Shown here one piece after another: positions 51,898 to 61,133 of a stretch of 64,000 nt of DNA (its first letter is position 1; each line of letters starts with the position of its first letter). The stretch covers positions 1-64,000 of the forward strand of contig CAJUDA010000001.1 of the NCBI GenBank assembly GCA_910584875.1. Reading direction: 5' to 3'. The position numbers and the translations under genes are program-made. Source of the stretch: an uncultured Eubacterium sp. (GTDB lineage: Bacteria; Bacillota; Clostridia; Lachnospirales; Lachnospiraceae). Below the pieces are notes generated by a model. The model was not told the DNA's origin and did no database searches. It worked only from the letters and a program-made list of their open reading frames with translations.

Positions 51898-53355
51898 ATG
51901 AGAAGAATTATATTATTGCTAATCTTTAGTTTTATCCTGTTGTGTGCAGGGTGTTCCCGGCAAAAAGACAGTGAGGAAAAAGGCTCTGTGACAGCACCGG
52001 CAGTGGCAGACGGGGAGGCAGAGACTGGAGGAGCTGTCAGTGATGTTCCTGCGACAGCGGCAGGAGTGATGACGGGTGAAGTAGTGAAGGGAAAAGACAA
52101 AAAGAACAGGAAAAAAGAAAAAAAGACGGTGCGGATCGTTACAGATCCAACTGGTAAAAAGAGAAAACTGAAGATGGGGAAAGTCGATGTTATGAACGAA
52201 GGTATCAAATTTTATGATTCGTCTCCCCCATCAGTCTATGCGCAGATTTATGATGGACATTATTATTATTTGAGATCTAACGGTTCTGATTATACTATTT
52301 ATCGTGATAAGGGGTATAAGGTGGGGCAGTTTTCTTTAAAAAACGGTTATATTGGATGGTTTACAAAATATGATTCTGATTTTTATGCGATTATCCGTAA
52401 GGAGTATATTTTTAAGACAAAAAAAGACTGGGAAGCAGTGGAATACCCAGAGATCGGTATTCACAACACGATAGCTTTTATTGATTTGAAAAAGAAAGAG
52501 GCGGTGCCATTACGCGACGCAGGCAGGGTTTATGATCACAATTTTTATGAAAAATCACTTATGTATTTTAATGAAAAATCTGATATTTATGTAAAGAGTA
52601 GCATCCAAGGCAAAGATACGGAAATACCAATACCAATCCCTGCAACTGCAGAGTATGAAGTCACATCCTCTGATAAATTAAAATTGATCGATGGGAAGTG
52701 GTATTACGGGATTAGGAAAAGTGATATTATTACCTTGTATTCACTTGATCTAGTGAGCTGGAAAAGGGAAAAATTATTTTGTTACAAATTTAAAGAAAAG
52801 TATGACTGGTTGGATTGTGACTGTGCTTTTATGAAGATGGATGATGACTATATATATTCTATTGATTATATCATACCTCTGGCAGGCGGCAGGATGACAA
52901 AACTGCCGGGAAAGGTATGGAGAGAGACGATCTGTTCCAATAAAAAATACATTTATTATATTGATGAGGAATTCAGAATCCACCGGGTTACAAAAAAAAC
53001 TCTCAATCACACTGTTTTTAGTAGGATAAAGGCAGTGGATGTGCAGTGTACAGAGAACTGTATTTATGTGGTAGGATATAATGAAAAGTATTATAAGGAC
53101 TTTTTTAATTATAAAGAAAAAGTTGATGAAGATGAGGATATTGGATGTGATTATTTTGATTATTATACGGAAGAAGCAGATGCCAATGATCTAGATGAAT
53201 ATTTTGATAAGGAAGATTTAATTGATTACTCTCGTAAAAAAGCAAAAAGAAAATTAAAGGTAGATAACAAGGAAAATCCGGACTCTTTTGACCTGTACTG
53301 TATGGATCTGGATGGAAATCACCGTAAGAGGCTGTGGAAGGGGAAGATAAAATAA
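51898..53355 (+). CDS. Lipoprotein of the RHS-linked array, type A (copy 2)
   Basis: A 485-residue lipoprotein starting MRRIILLLIFSFILLCAGC (Cys 19). It parallels the 49045 gene throughout: DPTGKKRKLKMG, YYYLRSNGSDYTIYRDKGYKVGQFSL, VPLAGGRMTKLPGKVWRETICSNKKYIYYIDEEFRIHRVTKKTLNHTVFS-type segments, and ends FDLYCMDLDGNHRKRLWKGKIK. Conservation is high in the C-terminal half and lower in the middle, where the loop sequences differ. GAGAGGAAAC precedes the ATG. It follows the type B pseudogene, giving the order A-B-A-B. Confidence 0.82.
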   Translation: MRRIILLLIFSFILLCAGCSRQKDSEEKGSVTAPAVADGEAETGGAVSDVPATAAGVMTGEVVKGKDKKNRKKEKKTVRIVTDPTGKKRKLKMGKVDVMNEGIKFYDSSPPSVYAQIYDGHYYYLRSNGSDYTIYRDKGYKVGQFSLKNGYIGWFTKYDSDFYAIIRKEYIFKTKKDWEAVEYPEIGIHNTIAFIDLKKKEAVPLRDAGRVYDHNFYEKSLMYFNEKSDIYVKSSIQGKDTEIPIPIPATAEYEVTSSDKLKLIDGKWYYGIRKSDIITLYSLDLVSWKREKLFCYKFKEKYDWLDCDCAFMKMDDDYIYSIDYIIPLAGGRMTKLPGKVWRETICSNKKYIYYIDEEFRIHRVTKKTLNHTVFSRIKAVDVQCTENCIYVVGYNEKYYKDFFNYKEKVDEDEDIGCDYFDYYTEEADANDLDEYFDKEDLIDYSRKKAKRKLKVDNKENPDSFDLYCMDLDGNHRKRLWKGKIK

Positions 53356-53414
53356 GAGGGTAAGGAAATTTAGATACTTTAGTCGGGTTTACCTGATGCC
53401 GGGAGGAAAAACAT

Positions 53415-54692
53415 ATGAAAAGAATACCTATATTGATTCTATTCTCTATTTTTATTTGTATCTGCATTTGCTGTTGTGGAAAAAAGGAAAATTATATTTC
53501 TGGAACAGAAGCGGCTGTCAGTAGCGGAGTGACAGGAAGCGGTATGAATGTTAGAGAGCCAGTTAGTCGCAGTGCTATTATTTCCACCCAAACAAAGCCG
53601 AGGTTGATTATAGATAATTTAGGGAAAAAAAGAAAACTAAATATTGGAAATGTGGATACAGACAATAGAGAAACACCATTGAGGTTATATAACAGTGCTT
53701 CTGATTACAGGCAGGTAGTAGAAGACCATTTTTATTATTTGAGAAAAGGACATGATGGTTATTATACATTATACCAGGATAAAGGCAGAGAACAGGGAAG
53801 TTTTAAAGTTGATGAAGGGTATAGTTTTTCTGGCTGTGCCTTATATAAAGATAAATTTTATGTTATGCTTGATGACGACAATGATGATGGAAATACACAA
53901 GATATTTATGACGGAATTGAAGAAGGTATGGGGAAACTTGCTGTGGTTGATTTTACAGAAAAAAAGTTAAATATTATCGGAAATATACCACAGAATCCTA
54001 ATATGTCTTTTTACCAGGATAAAATTTTTTTCTTTACACTTGCTGATCCTGCCGTACTCATAATGGATATGAAAGGGACGGTACAAAAAGTGATCTCTAA
54101 TCCTGAGAAAAAAGCGGGGGATAAGGATATTTTAGTATATGAAGTGATGGATGGAAAAATATATTATAAAAGGATCCGAAAGGGGAAAGAAACATGGTTT
54201 TGCCGCTTGGATCTGGAAACAGGCGAGGACGTGGAAGTATTCCGGTACAAACCGGGATCAGGCAGAGCCAGCAAAGGATTGGATGAAGTGCATATGTATA
54301 TTGAAAAAGAGGGGTTGGAATTTATTGAGGAATATGAAACAGGGGAGATGATGTACAGTATCCCATGGGGGAAAAACAGGATGCAGAAAAGACTGGAAAA
54401 AAAGGTTGCGTCTTATCTCTCAGGAAATGACAAGTATATTCTTTATCTGGATGAAGATTATGAACTTTATAAATGTGACAGAAAAACTAAAAAGGAGGCG
54501 TTGATTCAGAAGTTGTCATTTATAGAAGATGAGAGTTATTTTGCCTGTACGGGTCAGGGTGTTTATATACAGGAAACAATCGGGGAACACCGATTATTTT
54601 ATCAGGATCTGAGCGGAAAAAAAACGGAGACCATATGGGATGGGGAATATATCGAAGAGGACTGGGAAGATGATCTTTGTGGTAGTTCCTGA
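53415..54692 (+). CDS. Lipoprotein of the RHS-linked array, type B (copy 2), intact
   Basis: A 425-residue protein with an N-terminal hydrophobic signal and a Cys cluster (FICICICCCGKKE, about 13-25) where lipidation would occur. It carries DNLGKKRKLNIGNVDTDN, propeller-like units (FYYLRKGHDGYYTLYQDKGREQGSF), WFCRLDLETGEDVEVFRYK and the C-terminus GEYIEEDWEDDLCGSS shared with the interrupted copy at 50585. It is the intact type B member. GGGAGG precedes ATG 53415. The function is unknown; see the array finding. Confidence 0.82.
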   Translation: MKRIPILILFSIFICICICCCGKKENYISGTEAAVSSGVTGSGMNVREPVSRSAIISTQTKPRLIIDNLGKKRKLNIGNVDTDNRETPLRLYNSASDYRQVVEDHFYYLRKGHDGYYTLYQDKGREQGSFKVDEGYSFSGCALYKDKFYVMLDDDNDDGNTQDIYDGIEEGMGKLAVVDFTEKKLNIIGNIPQNPNMSFYQDKIFFFTLADPAVLIMDMKGTVQKVISNPEKKAGDKDILVYEVMDGKIYYKRIRKGKETWFCRLDLETGEDVEVFRYKPGSGRASKGLDEVHMYIEKEGLEFIEEYETGEMMYSIPWGKNRMQKRLEKKVASYLSGNDKYILYLDEDYELYKCDRKTKKEALIQKLSFIEDESYFACTGQGVYIQETIGEHRLFYQDLSGKKTETIWDGEYIEEDWEDDLCGSS

Positions 54693-54714
54693 TTATATGT
54701 ATGACAGGCAGAGG
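54633..54714 (+). repeat. 82-bp near-identical repeat, copy 2 (pairs with 51779-51860)
   Basis: Second copy of the type B 3' end and spacer, immediately before the truncated fifth unit. Confidence 0.85.
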
Positions 54715-54724
54715 TGAGGAAACT

Positions 54725-54760
54725 ATGCGAAGAATTATATTATTATTAGGTATTATGTGA
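54725..54760 (+). pseudogene. Signal-peptide stub of a third type A lipoprotein
   Basis: ATG 54725 encodes MRRIILLLGIM then TGA. Upstream GAGGAAACT and the first codons copy the start of the type A gene at 51898 (MRRIILLL). The rest of that gene is absent and unrelated AT-rich sequence follows, so a deletion or insertion removed a third type A copy. Confidence 0.7.
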
Positions 54761-54776
54761 AGGGGGATTAGGTACT

Positions 54777-55514
54777 ATGGATGAACTAACAACTATAATT
54801 TTATCTGGAATAGCGTGGGATGCGATAAAAGGCGGAATTAAAATTACAGCAAACTACATTAAAGAGAAATTATCAATTTGGATGCTAGAAGATGAAAAAA
54901 TAGAAAAAATCAGTGAGTGCATGGAAAATATTCCTAAAGAATATTGTTTGTCCAAGGGAATGATAAAGGAGTATCTTGATTTGAATAAAGGTTTAATAGA
55001 TATTTTGAATCAAACCCAAAAAGAAGATTTTTTTCAAAATATCCAACAAGTGGATAATAAAATCGCTACTGGAAATTATTTTGGAACAATTAATTATTAT
55101 GAAAACAGAAATGAAGAAAACAAAAATCAAATGGTTTATTTCAAGAAACTCGAAAAATATTTGAATAGTCTGCAAGAAAACAAAACAAAATTTGAGTACA
55201 AAGGAGATTTAGAACAAACATACAACTGTTTAAAAGAGCTTTTTATTCTTTCTATAGAAAAAATTGAATATATTAAAGACGAACACGAAAGTCATTGTTA
55301 TTTGTTTTCTGACAATGAGAATGAAGAAATTGCAGAGAAGATGGCAGAGATTACGCATTTGATAAATGAATACAATTCATACAATAGAGATAGAAAGGAA
55401 TTATGCAACAAAACGATTGATCAAATGGACGAAATTGGAATAAAAGTAATGGAATTTTATGATTTTTACATACAGTTGATAAGGAAAAAACTTAATGAAA
55501 TTTTGTATTCGTAG
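54777..55514 (+). CDS. Uncharacterised helical protein, first of an overlapping AT-rich pair
   Basis: A 245-residue protein, not recognised. N-terminus MDELTTIILSGIAWDAIKGGIKITANYIKEKL is amphipathic, and most of the rest is predicted helical with coiled-coil-like stretches (about 120-235). NYFGTINYYENRNEENKNQ (about 100-118) has the look of the short beta/Asn-rich link seen in some effector-associated and phage-defence proteins, but I cannot name a family. Codon use and composition are far more AT-rich than the core genes. ATG 54777 follows AGGGGG. Its end overlaps the next gene by 20 bases, suggesting a co-translated pair (immunity, antitoxin or defence are guesses). Confidence 0.7.
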   Translation: MDELTTIILSGIAWDAIKGGIKITANYIKEKLSIWMLEDEKIEKISECMENIPKEYCLSKGMIKEYLDLNKGLIDILNQTQKEDFFQNIQQVDNKIATGNYFGTINYYENRNEENKNQMVYFKKLEKYLNSLQENKTKFEYKGDLEQTYNCLKELFILSIEKIEYIKDEHESHCYLFSDNENEEIAEKMAEITHLINEYNSYNRDRKELCNKTIDQMDEIGIKVMEFYDFYIQLIRKKLNEILYS

Positions 55515-55821
55515 ATTATATGAAATAAGAAAGTTAAATAAAGATGTACATGTTGGGAATGGTAAGTTTGTTGATACGGAAGAAATTAGGTGGATAGAAA
55601 TTGAAATTAAGGGCAGTGAAAATAATTTTAATGAGATAGACGAAAAGATTACTAGTTATTTAAAGCAATTAGAATTTCTGGAATATAAGATAAATGAAGA
55701 AAAAACATCAATAAAATGTTTTGAAATCGGTTCTGTTAAAGAATATGATAGTAGTCAAAGTAATGAAAAATGGAGTGATGTGAAATTAATTGAGTTTTCA
55801 AGTGACAATAAAGAAAAATAA
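55495..55821 (+). CDS. Uncharacterised small protein, second of the pair
   Basis: A 108-residue, mainly charged protein beginning MKFCIRRLYEIRKLNKDVHVG; it looks alpha/beta with no membrane segment (RWIEIEIKGSENNFNEIDEKITSYLKQLEFLEYKINEEKTSIKCFEIGSV). No family is recognised. AAGGA lies about 9 nt before ATG 55495, inside the preceding gene. AT-rich like its partner. The next feature on the other strand is a decayed gene, so this pair marks the end of the accessory block. Confidence 0.65.
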   Translation: MKFCIRRLYEIRKLNKDVHVGNGKFVDTEEIRWIEIEIKGSENNFNEIDEKITSYLKQLEFLEYKINEEKTSIKCFEIGSVKEYDSSQSNEKWSDVKLIEFSSDNKEK

Positions 55822-55826
55822 TAAAT

Positions 55827-56259
55827 TTATCCTCCGAACCTTTTTACCAGGGTCGGGCTGACGGCATAATAAAATTTTATAAACAGCCTGCCATACCAGA
55901 CTGCATCCAGTATCTGATCCCGAAAACGCCGTAATGTTCAGACCTCGGAGCAGTTATAGGAACTATAAATGCAGGTTGCGATATAGCATCCCTTTTTTTC
56001 TTCCTCTGAGGATTCCTCCGACATCACTTTATTCCAGAGTTCATTATAGTTCTTTTCATATTGTCACAGTGATGTTTTCACTGTTTACAACAACTTGTTC
56101 GATCTCGATCTTATAATTATTAATTGCTTTTTCTGTAATGAAAGCAGTGCCGCAAAATTCCCCCTCTTGTATAATGCAATCATTATAACATAGTAGTATA
56201 ATATTTTCTAGTACAAAGAAAAATCTGATGCCAGGGAACATTTTCAGAACTGGTGACAT
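55827..56259 (-). pseudogene. Decayed CFI-box C-terminal-domain protein
   Basis: Read on the minus strand, the 3' part gives KGCYIATCIYSSYNCSEV, a TGA, then TLRRFRDQILDAVWYGRLFIKFYYAVSPTLVKRFGG and TAA at 55829-55827. This is the conserved CFI-box C-terminal domain (usually CYIATAVYGSYDCPEVWTLRRFRD); its Trp codon TGG has become TGA. Upstream, an open segment (56259-56056) ending IEIEQVVVNSENITVTI is in another frame and probably joins through a frameshift near 56055. So at least one nonsense and one frameshift mutation. It fills the 430-bp space between the orphan pair and the sigma factor gene. Confidence 0.8.
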
Positions 56260-56852
56260 GTAATAAGTGGAGGGAAATAAATTTTTACGGATTATCGGAA
56301 AAGGTGGTGAACTATGTGGAGGAGCAGCTGCTCAGAGTCCTGGCCGGGTATGGAAATTCCCTGTATGCATTTTGTATTTATCTGACAGGAAATAAAGATA
56401 TGGCGGATGATCTGTATCAGGATATGTTCGTTGTATTTTTACAGAAAGCATCTGAGCTTGAAACTGATACGATGTCAGAAAAGGAGATAAAAAATTATAT
56501 GATGGCAGTCGCATCCAATCTGTGGAGAAATACAAGGAAAAAGATGAAAAGACAGGAAAAGATCTATGCCGAGGACTATCTGCCGGCAGAGTTATTAAAA
56601 GTGGATCAGCGAAAATGTCCGGAGGAGCAGGTGATTGAAGAAGAGCGGAGGAGCTACATCAGAAAGTGCGTGGGTTCTTTGTCATTCAAATTGCAGCAGG
56701 TCATACTGTTATATTACACGGGTCAGTTGAAAACAGGAGAGATTGCCAGCATATTGGGGATAGCAGAAGCGACAGTCAGAAGCAGGCTTTACAAGGCAAG
56801 AAATAAGATCCGGTTGAAATTGGAGGAAGGAAATTATGGACTTGGAGAATGA
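56253..56852 (+). CDS. ECF-type RNA polymerase sigma factor
   Basis: A sigma-70-family factor of up to 199 residues with region 2 (LAGYGNSLYAFCIYLTGNKDMADDLYQDMFVVFLQKA, about 31-67) and region 4 (CVGSLSFKLQQVILLYYTGQLKTGEIASILGIAEATVRSRLYKARNKIRLKLEE, about 138-191), the two-domain ECF layout. The start is uncertain: ATG 56253 has only a weak GGTGA, and GTG 56307 is an alternative. Its 3' end overlaps the next gene, a single-pass membrane protein that is probably its anti-sigma factor, so its activity is likely gated by an envelope signal. The M1 peptidase lipoprotein downstream is a likely operon member. Confidence 0.9.
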   Translation: MTCNKWREINFYGLSEKVVNYVEEQLLRVLAGYGNSLYAFCIYLTGNKDMADDLYQDMFVVFLQKASELETDTMSEKEIKNYMMAVASNLWRNTRKKMKRQEKIYAEDYLPAELLKVDQRKCPEEQVIEEERRSYIRKCVGSLSFKLQQVILLYYTGQLKTGEIASILGIAEATVRSRLYKARNKIRLKLEEGNYGLGE

Positions 56853-57756
56853 ATTAAAAGAGGCGTTGAAAGTGGAGAATATAGCGGTGGGACCAGATGA
56901 ATCCTTACAGGGAAGAGTAGAGCAGATGGTGAGGCAGGGGTGTTCTGTGCAAAGTGGCAGAATGCAGAAAAAATGGGTGGGATTCCGGTGGAAGGCAGCA
57001 GTTGCTTTTGTCTGCGTTGTTGTTCTGGCTGGATTTTTTCAATTTCCGGCAGTCAGGAATTCAGCCGGGAGAATTGTGAATTATTTTAATTCAAGTGTAA
57101 AATATAAGATGGGGGAGTCAGAGGATTCGTATTCTTATCATGAAATGTATGTATCCATATCAAAGCGGGCGCCAAAAAATGATACCAGGTTTGCCACCAT
57201 GGCAGAGGTGGAGCAGGCAACCGGGGTAGATTTGCTGCAGGCAGCCGGTGCATCAGAGGGGTGTCCCTGTATTGAATATACACCCTATATGTCTGACAAG
57301 GAGCAGCTGAATGGGTTTATGATCATCAATGATTACTATGACATGGGAGATTTGAAGAATGTTGTGCTTGAACCCAAAGAGAATCCGGAAGATATCCGGT
57401 GCGAATATGAGGTGGGAGAAAAGTATAAAAGTCCTGTTACGATGCAGGCGACGGTCCGCAGCAATCATAGTTCTGGTGTGGATTACAAGGATCATGAACT
57501 GGAGTACAGTGGAAGGATATTTGATCTGACCCATCCGGATGTGACCGATGTAACGCTGTATCCGGCAGAGAAACTGGGTATAAAGGCAGTGATTGCCAGG
57601 GTGAAGTCCGATGGCAGACCGGGGAAATGTCTTAGTGATTATCGGACGACGAGTGTTAGTGTTGCATTTTTTGTATATCATGGAATTGAGTATATCTATA
57701 TAGGAGATATGGAACAGGATGCGATGAAGCAGTTTATTGATGGATTGGAGGAGTAG
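56836..57756 (+). CDS. Single-pass membrane protein, probable anti-sigma factor
   Basis: A 306-residue protein whose short cytoplasmic N-terminus (about 1-50) precedes one membrane helix (WKAAVAFVCVVVLAGFFQF, about 52-70) and a 230-residue extracellular part. The ending VSVAFFVYHGIEYIYIGDMEQDAMKQFIDGLEE resembles the DUF4367-like domain common on anti-sigma proteins in Clostridia. Overlap with the sigma gene by 17 bases and this topology support an anti-sigma role; no conserved zinc (ZAS) motif is visible. GGAGGAAG precedes ATG 56836. Confidence 0.8.
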   Translation: MDLENELKEALKVENIAVGPDESLQGRVEQMVRQGCSVQSGRMQKKWVGFRWKAAVAFVCVVVLAGFFQFPAVRNSAGRIVNYFNSSVKYKMGESEDSYSYHEMYVSISKRAPKNDTRFATMAEVEQATGVDLLQAAGASEGCPCIEYTPYMSDKEQLNGFMIINDYYDMGDLKNVVLEPKENPEDIRCEYEVGEKYKSPVTMQATVRSNHSSGVDYKDHELEYSGRIFDLTHPDVTDVTLYPAEKLGIKAVIARVKSDGRPGKCLSDYRTTSVSVAFFVYHGIEYIYIGDMEQDAMKQFIDGLEE

Positions 57757-57759
57757 GTT

Positions 57760-59404
57760 ATGCGAAAGAAAATGTATGTTATGCTATTGGCTGTTATGTT
57801 ATTTTCTCTGTCTGGATGCGGGGGGCAGAAAGAAGAGAAAAAGATTATGAATGATGCAAAAACAGCAGAACCAAAGTTATTTGATGCAGAATCAATACAG
57901 GGGATCAGTGAAAAGAACCGGGTGGATATGGATGAGCTGATCCGGTCAGTGAATACATATGAAAAAGAAAATGAACTGGATTATAAGGCAGGGGAGAGAG
58001 AAACCTGTCATGCTGTTTCCTATAAAATGAGTCTGCAGCTGCAGCAGGAAACGAAAAAAATAGCGGGGACGGTACAGATTACACTGGAAAACCATACAAA
58101 GAATGATCTGTATCCGGAATTATGCCGGTTCCATATTGAAAAAACAGGGAAAGGGAGAGTCAGAGATTTTTCAATATAAAGTAAATGGCAGAAGGGAAGG
58201 ACTGGCATTGAAAAAGAAGAAAAAGGATCCTTCTGTTTTATATCTGAGATCAGAAAATGTCCTGCTGCCAGCGGGAGGAAGCGCAGATGTTTATCTGGAG
58301 TTTGATACCAGTATTCCAAAGAAAAAGGAGCGGTTTGGATATATAGTGTACGACAAAAAGGAATTTTACCAGTTATCTTTTTGTTTTCCCTGTGCATCGG
58401 TATATGAGGATGGAAAATGGAATGAAAACCCTTACATCAGTTCTGATTCAGAATCAAACTATGCGAAATGTGCAGATTATGATGTGACGGTACAGGTGCC
58501 GGATGGTTTTACCGTCATGGCATCAGGCAGAGAAAACGTGGAGGGGCAGACCGTACAGATTAAGGGGAGCCAAATGAGAGAACTGGCGATGGTGGTCAGC
58601 AATGGGTTAAAGAAGAAAACAGGCTCCGTTAAGGGGATTACCGTGAATTGCTATGGACTGGATTATGATAAAAATGAAGCATATCATTCCCTGATGCTGC
58701 AGGCTGCGATGGATTCAGTAGAACTGTTTACTGATCTGATCGGTGTATATCCCTATAAAGAGTATGATGTTGTACTATCCTTTATAGAGGGAGGGATGGA
58801 ATATCCAGGCATGGTTATGGTCGGCCTGCCGGATATGGATCCGAAAGAATATAAGAATCTGGACCGGGCAGCCCCCTATGATCTGGAAAGGTGCAGCTGT
58901 GTTGCCCATGAAACAGCACATCAGTGGTTTTATGGAGCTGTAGGAAACGACCCCTACCGGCAACCGTGGCTGGATGAAAGCTTTGCGGAATATTGTGAAA
59001 ACATGCTTTATCTGCAGTCCGGGAAAAAGAGTGTGGCACACTGCGTAAATAAGAATGACCAGAAAGATACGGACACCAAGGGGAGGTTCTCTAAAAAAGA
59101 ATTTGATGAGTGGATGGAGATTGTCCTGGATCAGATAGTCATAGAAAAACCAGTGGATGGCAGACTGGATTCCTATGACATTTCAGAAAATGAATATTCA
59201 AAAGCTGTTTATGATAATGGCAGTTATTTTCTTTATGAGCTGCAGAAAACAATGGGGAGCAATAAGTTTTTCCATGCACTGCGCACATATTATAAAGCAT
59301 ACTCATTAAAGGAAGCGACAAAAGAGGACTTCTTTGGTGTAATACGGAAAGCAGACGGTTCACCAAAAGTAGAGAATGTCATTAAAAAGTATTCAGTCGG
59401 CTGA
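57760..59404 (+). pseudogene. M1-family metallopeptidase lipoprotein, frameshifted
   Basis: ATG 57760 begins a lipoprotein (MRKKMYVMLLAVMLFSLSGC, Cys 20) that reads in one frame to about 58110 (LENHTKNDL) and then ends early at 58179. From about 58106 the next frame carries the rest, CIRNYAGSILKKQGKGESEI, to TGA 59404. It includes the gluzincin motif HETAH (near 58909-58923), the downstream Glu in DESFAEY and the family element EGGMEYPGMVMV. The sequence at 58107-58113 suits a 2-nt deletion in a TGTG run (CTGTGTATC to CTGTATC). Without it the protein would be a membrane-anchored aminopeptidase-like enzyme. It lies 3 bp after the anti-sigma gene. Confidence 0.82.
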
Positions 59405-59411
59405 CAATCTG

Positions 59412-61133
59412 TCATTCCGGTATACTGTCCCGCAGACACAGCGCCCCCCAGCCGGCGGCGGCATCGGGGATCTGGGTCTGCCCGGCAAGGGGCTTCGCTC
59501 CCCGGATGAGGTATGCTTTTACCTTCTGTCCGTACAGGTAAGGATCGCGGCCGTTTACGATGCCATACTGCATCAGCAGGGCGGCGCTCCCGGTGACAAA
59601 AGGACATGCCATGGAAGTCCCTGTCCGCATGGTGTACCCCCCGCCGGGGGCGCATGACATGATATCCACGCCGGGGGCGACGAGATCCGGCTTGGCATAG
59701 ACGCCATATCGGTAGCCGCGTCCCGAAAAGGCAGCGAAGCTTCCGGTATCTCCGTCATAGGCGCCTACGGTTACAGGTTTGGATGCTGTGGAGGGGATCG
59801 TCAGCGTCATATCGGCATCCGGGACAAGAAAACCGGAGTCGTCGTTAATGCTGCCCCCGCTTGGGAGCCAGAGACGGATCGTTCCCTCGGTGATCTCCCG
59901 CGGCGTTATGATAAGTTTCCAGATACCGCTGGTCACTGGCTCCCCATCCTGTATGGATAAAAGTTCTAAATAGATTTCCTGATCCAGGCTGTATGGGGAA
60001 GGCTCGCCAAAGTACCACAAGGTATCGGTACGGTCCACACGGTACTGGTATGTTCCCTGTGCGTTTTCAGAGAGGATGACCGATTCGCCGGAAGGAGCTA
60101 CTAACGTCACCACAAAGCGGTCGGCATAGTTTTTCCACAACTGCAGTCCAAGGCTGTATTCCCCCGGCGCCACGGCAAACTCGATCTGGTAGTTGGTTCC
60201 CATGGACAGCTGCAGTCTTGTATGCCGTGCCCGGCTGCCTTCATTTCCACTGCCGATGCAGATCGTGATCCTGCCTGTGCCGGCAACACCGTCCAGATAG
60301 GTTTCCAGGAGTGAAGAGCCGTCGTGGGGACCATAATTGTTTCCATAGCTCAGATTCAAGGCAAGTGGTTCATTTCGCTCAAGAGATTTCCTTATACAGA
60401 AATCAATCCCCATCATCAGTCCGGTTGTCTGGGGGAATCCGTCCCTTTTAGAGCCGCCCAGTTTTACCATCAGGATATCGGCTTCATAAGCCACCCCCCG
60501 CTGCTGAACACCGCCCGCTCTGCCATTCCCTGCTGCGATCCCGGTCACGTGAGTACCGTGCCCGCTGCTGTCCACTGTGGGCGCACGGTCTCCGGTAGCA
60601 AGGATTTCATTGATCTGCTCCTGTGTGAAATAGGTGCCCAGATGGTATCCTTCCGGTGGTTCTCCTGTAGTGAGTGTCTGGTCCCAGAGCCCCAGCAGTC
60701 TTGTCGTCCCGTCTTCGTTGCGGAAATCTTCATGAAAAATGTCGATGCCGCTGTCAATGACCGCCACGATCACACCTTTACCCGTGAGATTCAGGGGTGC
60801 TCTCTGTACAGGAGGGATGCAGGAGACAAGTTTTCCCTCATAGACAGCAAAAGAAAGAGCCTTTGGTTTTTCGATATATTCTACCATGGGCTCTTTGGAT
60901 AACGCCTGCAGCTGTGGTTCAGATACGATGACGATGGCATAGCCGCCAAGCAGGGGTGTAATGCTGGCATAGCGTTCTTTCAGCTCTGTGATATCCCCGG
61001 TATAGCGGATGATGACTTCCCATGTCCGTTCCTCTGCATCATATCCGGCAGACAGGTTTTCACTTTTTTCCCTGGTCTGTTCGGAGACATCCAGAGATAG
61101 TTCGAGAAGATTTTCCAGTTTCTGGTCAGCCAT
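59412..61133 (-). CDS. S8 family serine peptidase (Csp-like subtilase)
   Basis: A 573-residue subtilisin-like protease with no signal peptide. The triad is complete: Asp in VIVAVIDSGIDIFHEDF (about 123), His in SSGHGTHVTGIAAG (about 186) and Ser in GTSMACPFVTGSAALL (about 508). A long insert between His and Ser (about 290-450) forms a jelly-roll-like domain, as in the Csp family of clostridial spore proteases. The start is ATG 61133, where AAAGGCG has proper spacing, rather than 61139. It overlaps the end of sigK by 8 bases, so the two are co-transcribed. A sporulation or germination role is suggested by that pairing. Confidence 0.92.
   Translation of the reverse strand: MADQKLENLLELSLDVSEQTREKSENLSAGYDAEERTWEVIIRYTGDITELKERYASITPLLGGYAIVIVSEPQLQALSKEPMVEYIEKPKALSFAVYEGKLVSCIPPVQRAPLNLTGKGVIVAVIDSGIDIFHEDFRNEDGTTRLLGLWDQTLTTGEPPEGYHLGTYFTQEQINEILATGDRAPTVDSSGHGTHVTGIAAGNGRAGGVQQRGVAYEADILMVKLGGSKRDGFPQTTGLMMGIDFCIRKSLERNEPLALNLSYGNNYGPHDGSSLLETYLDGVAGTGRITICIGSGNEGSRARHTRLQLSMGTNYQIEFAVAPGEYSLGLQLWKNYADRFVVTLVAPSGESVILSENAQGTYQYRVDRTDTLWYFGEPSPYSLDQEIYLELLSIQDGEPVTSGIWKLIITPREITEGTIRLWLPSGGSINDDSGFLVPDADMTLTIPSTASKPVTVGAYDGDTGSFAAFSGRGYRYGVYAKPDLVAPGVDIMSCAPGGGYTMRTGTSMACPFVTGSAALLMQYGIVNGRDPYLYGQKVKAYLIRGAKPLAGQTQIPDAAAGWGALCLRDSIPE

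Noticed and set aside
54777..55821. Naming the orphan pair as a specific defence system
   Set aside because: Only a vague resemblance in a short Asn/Tyr-rich segment; no diagnostic motif visible.
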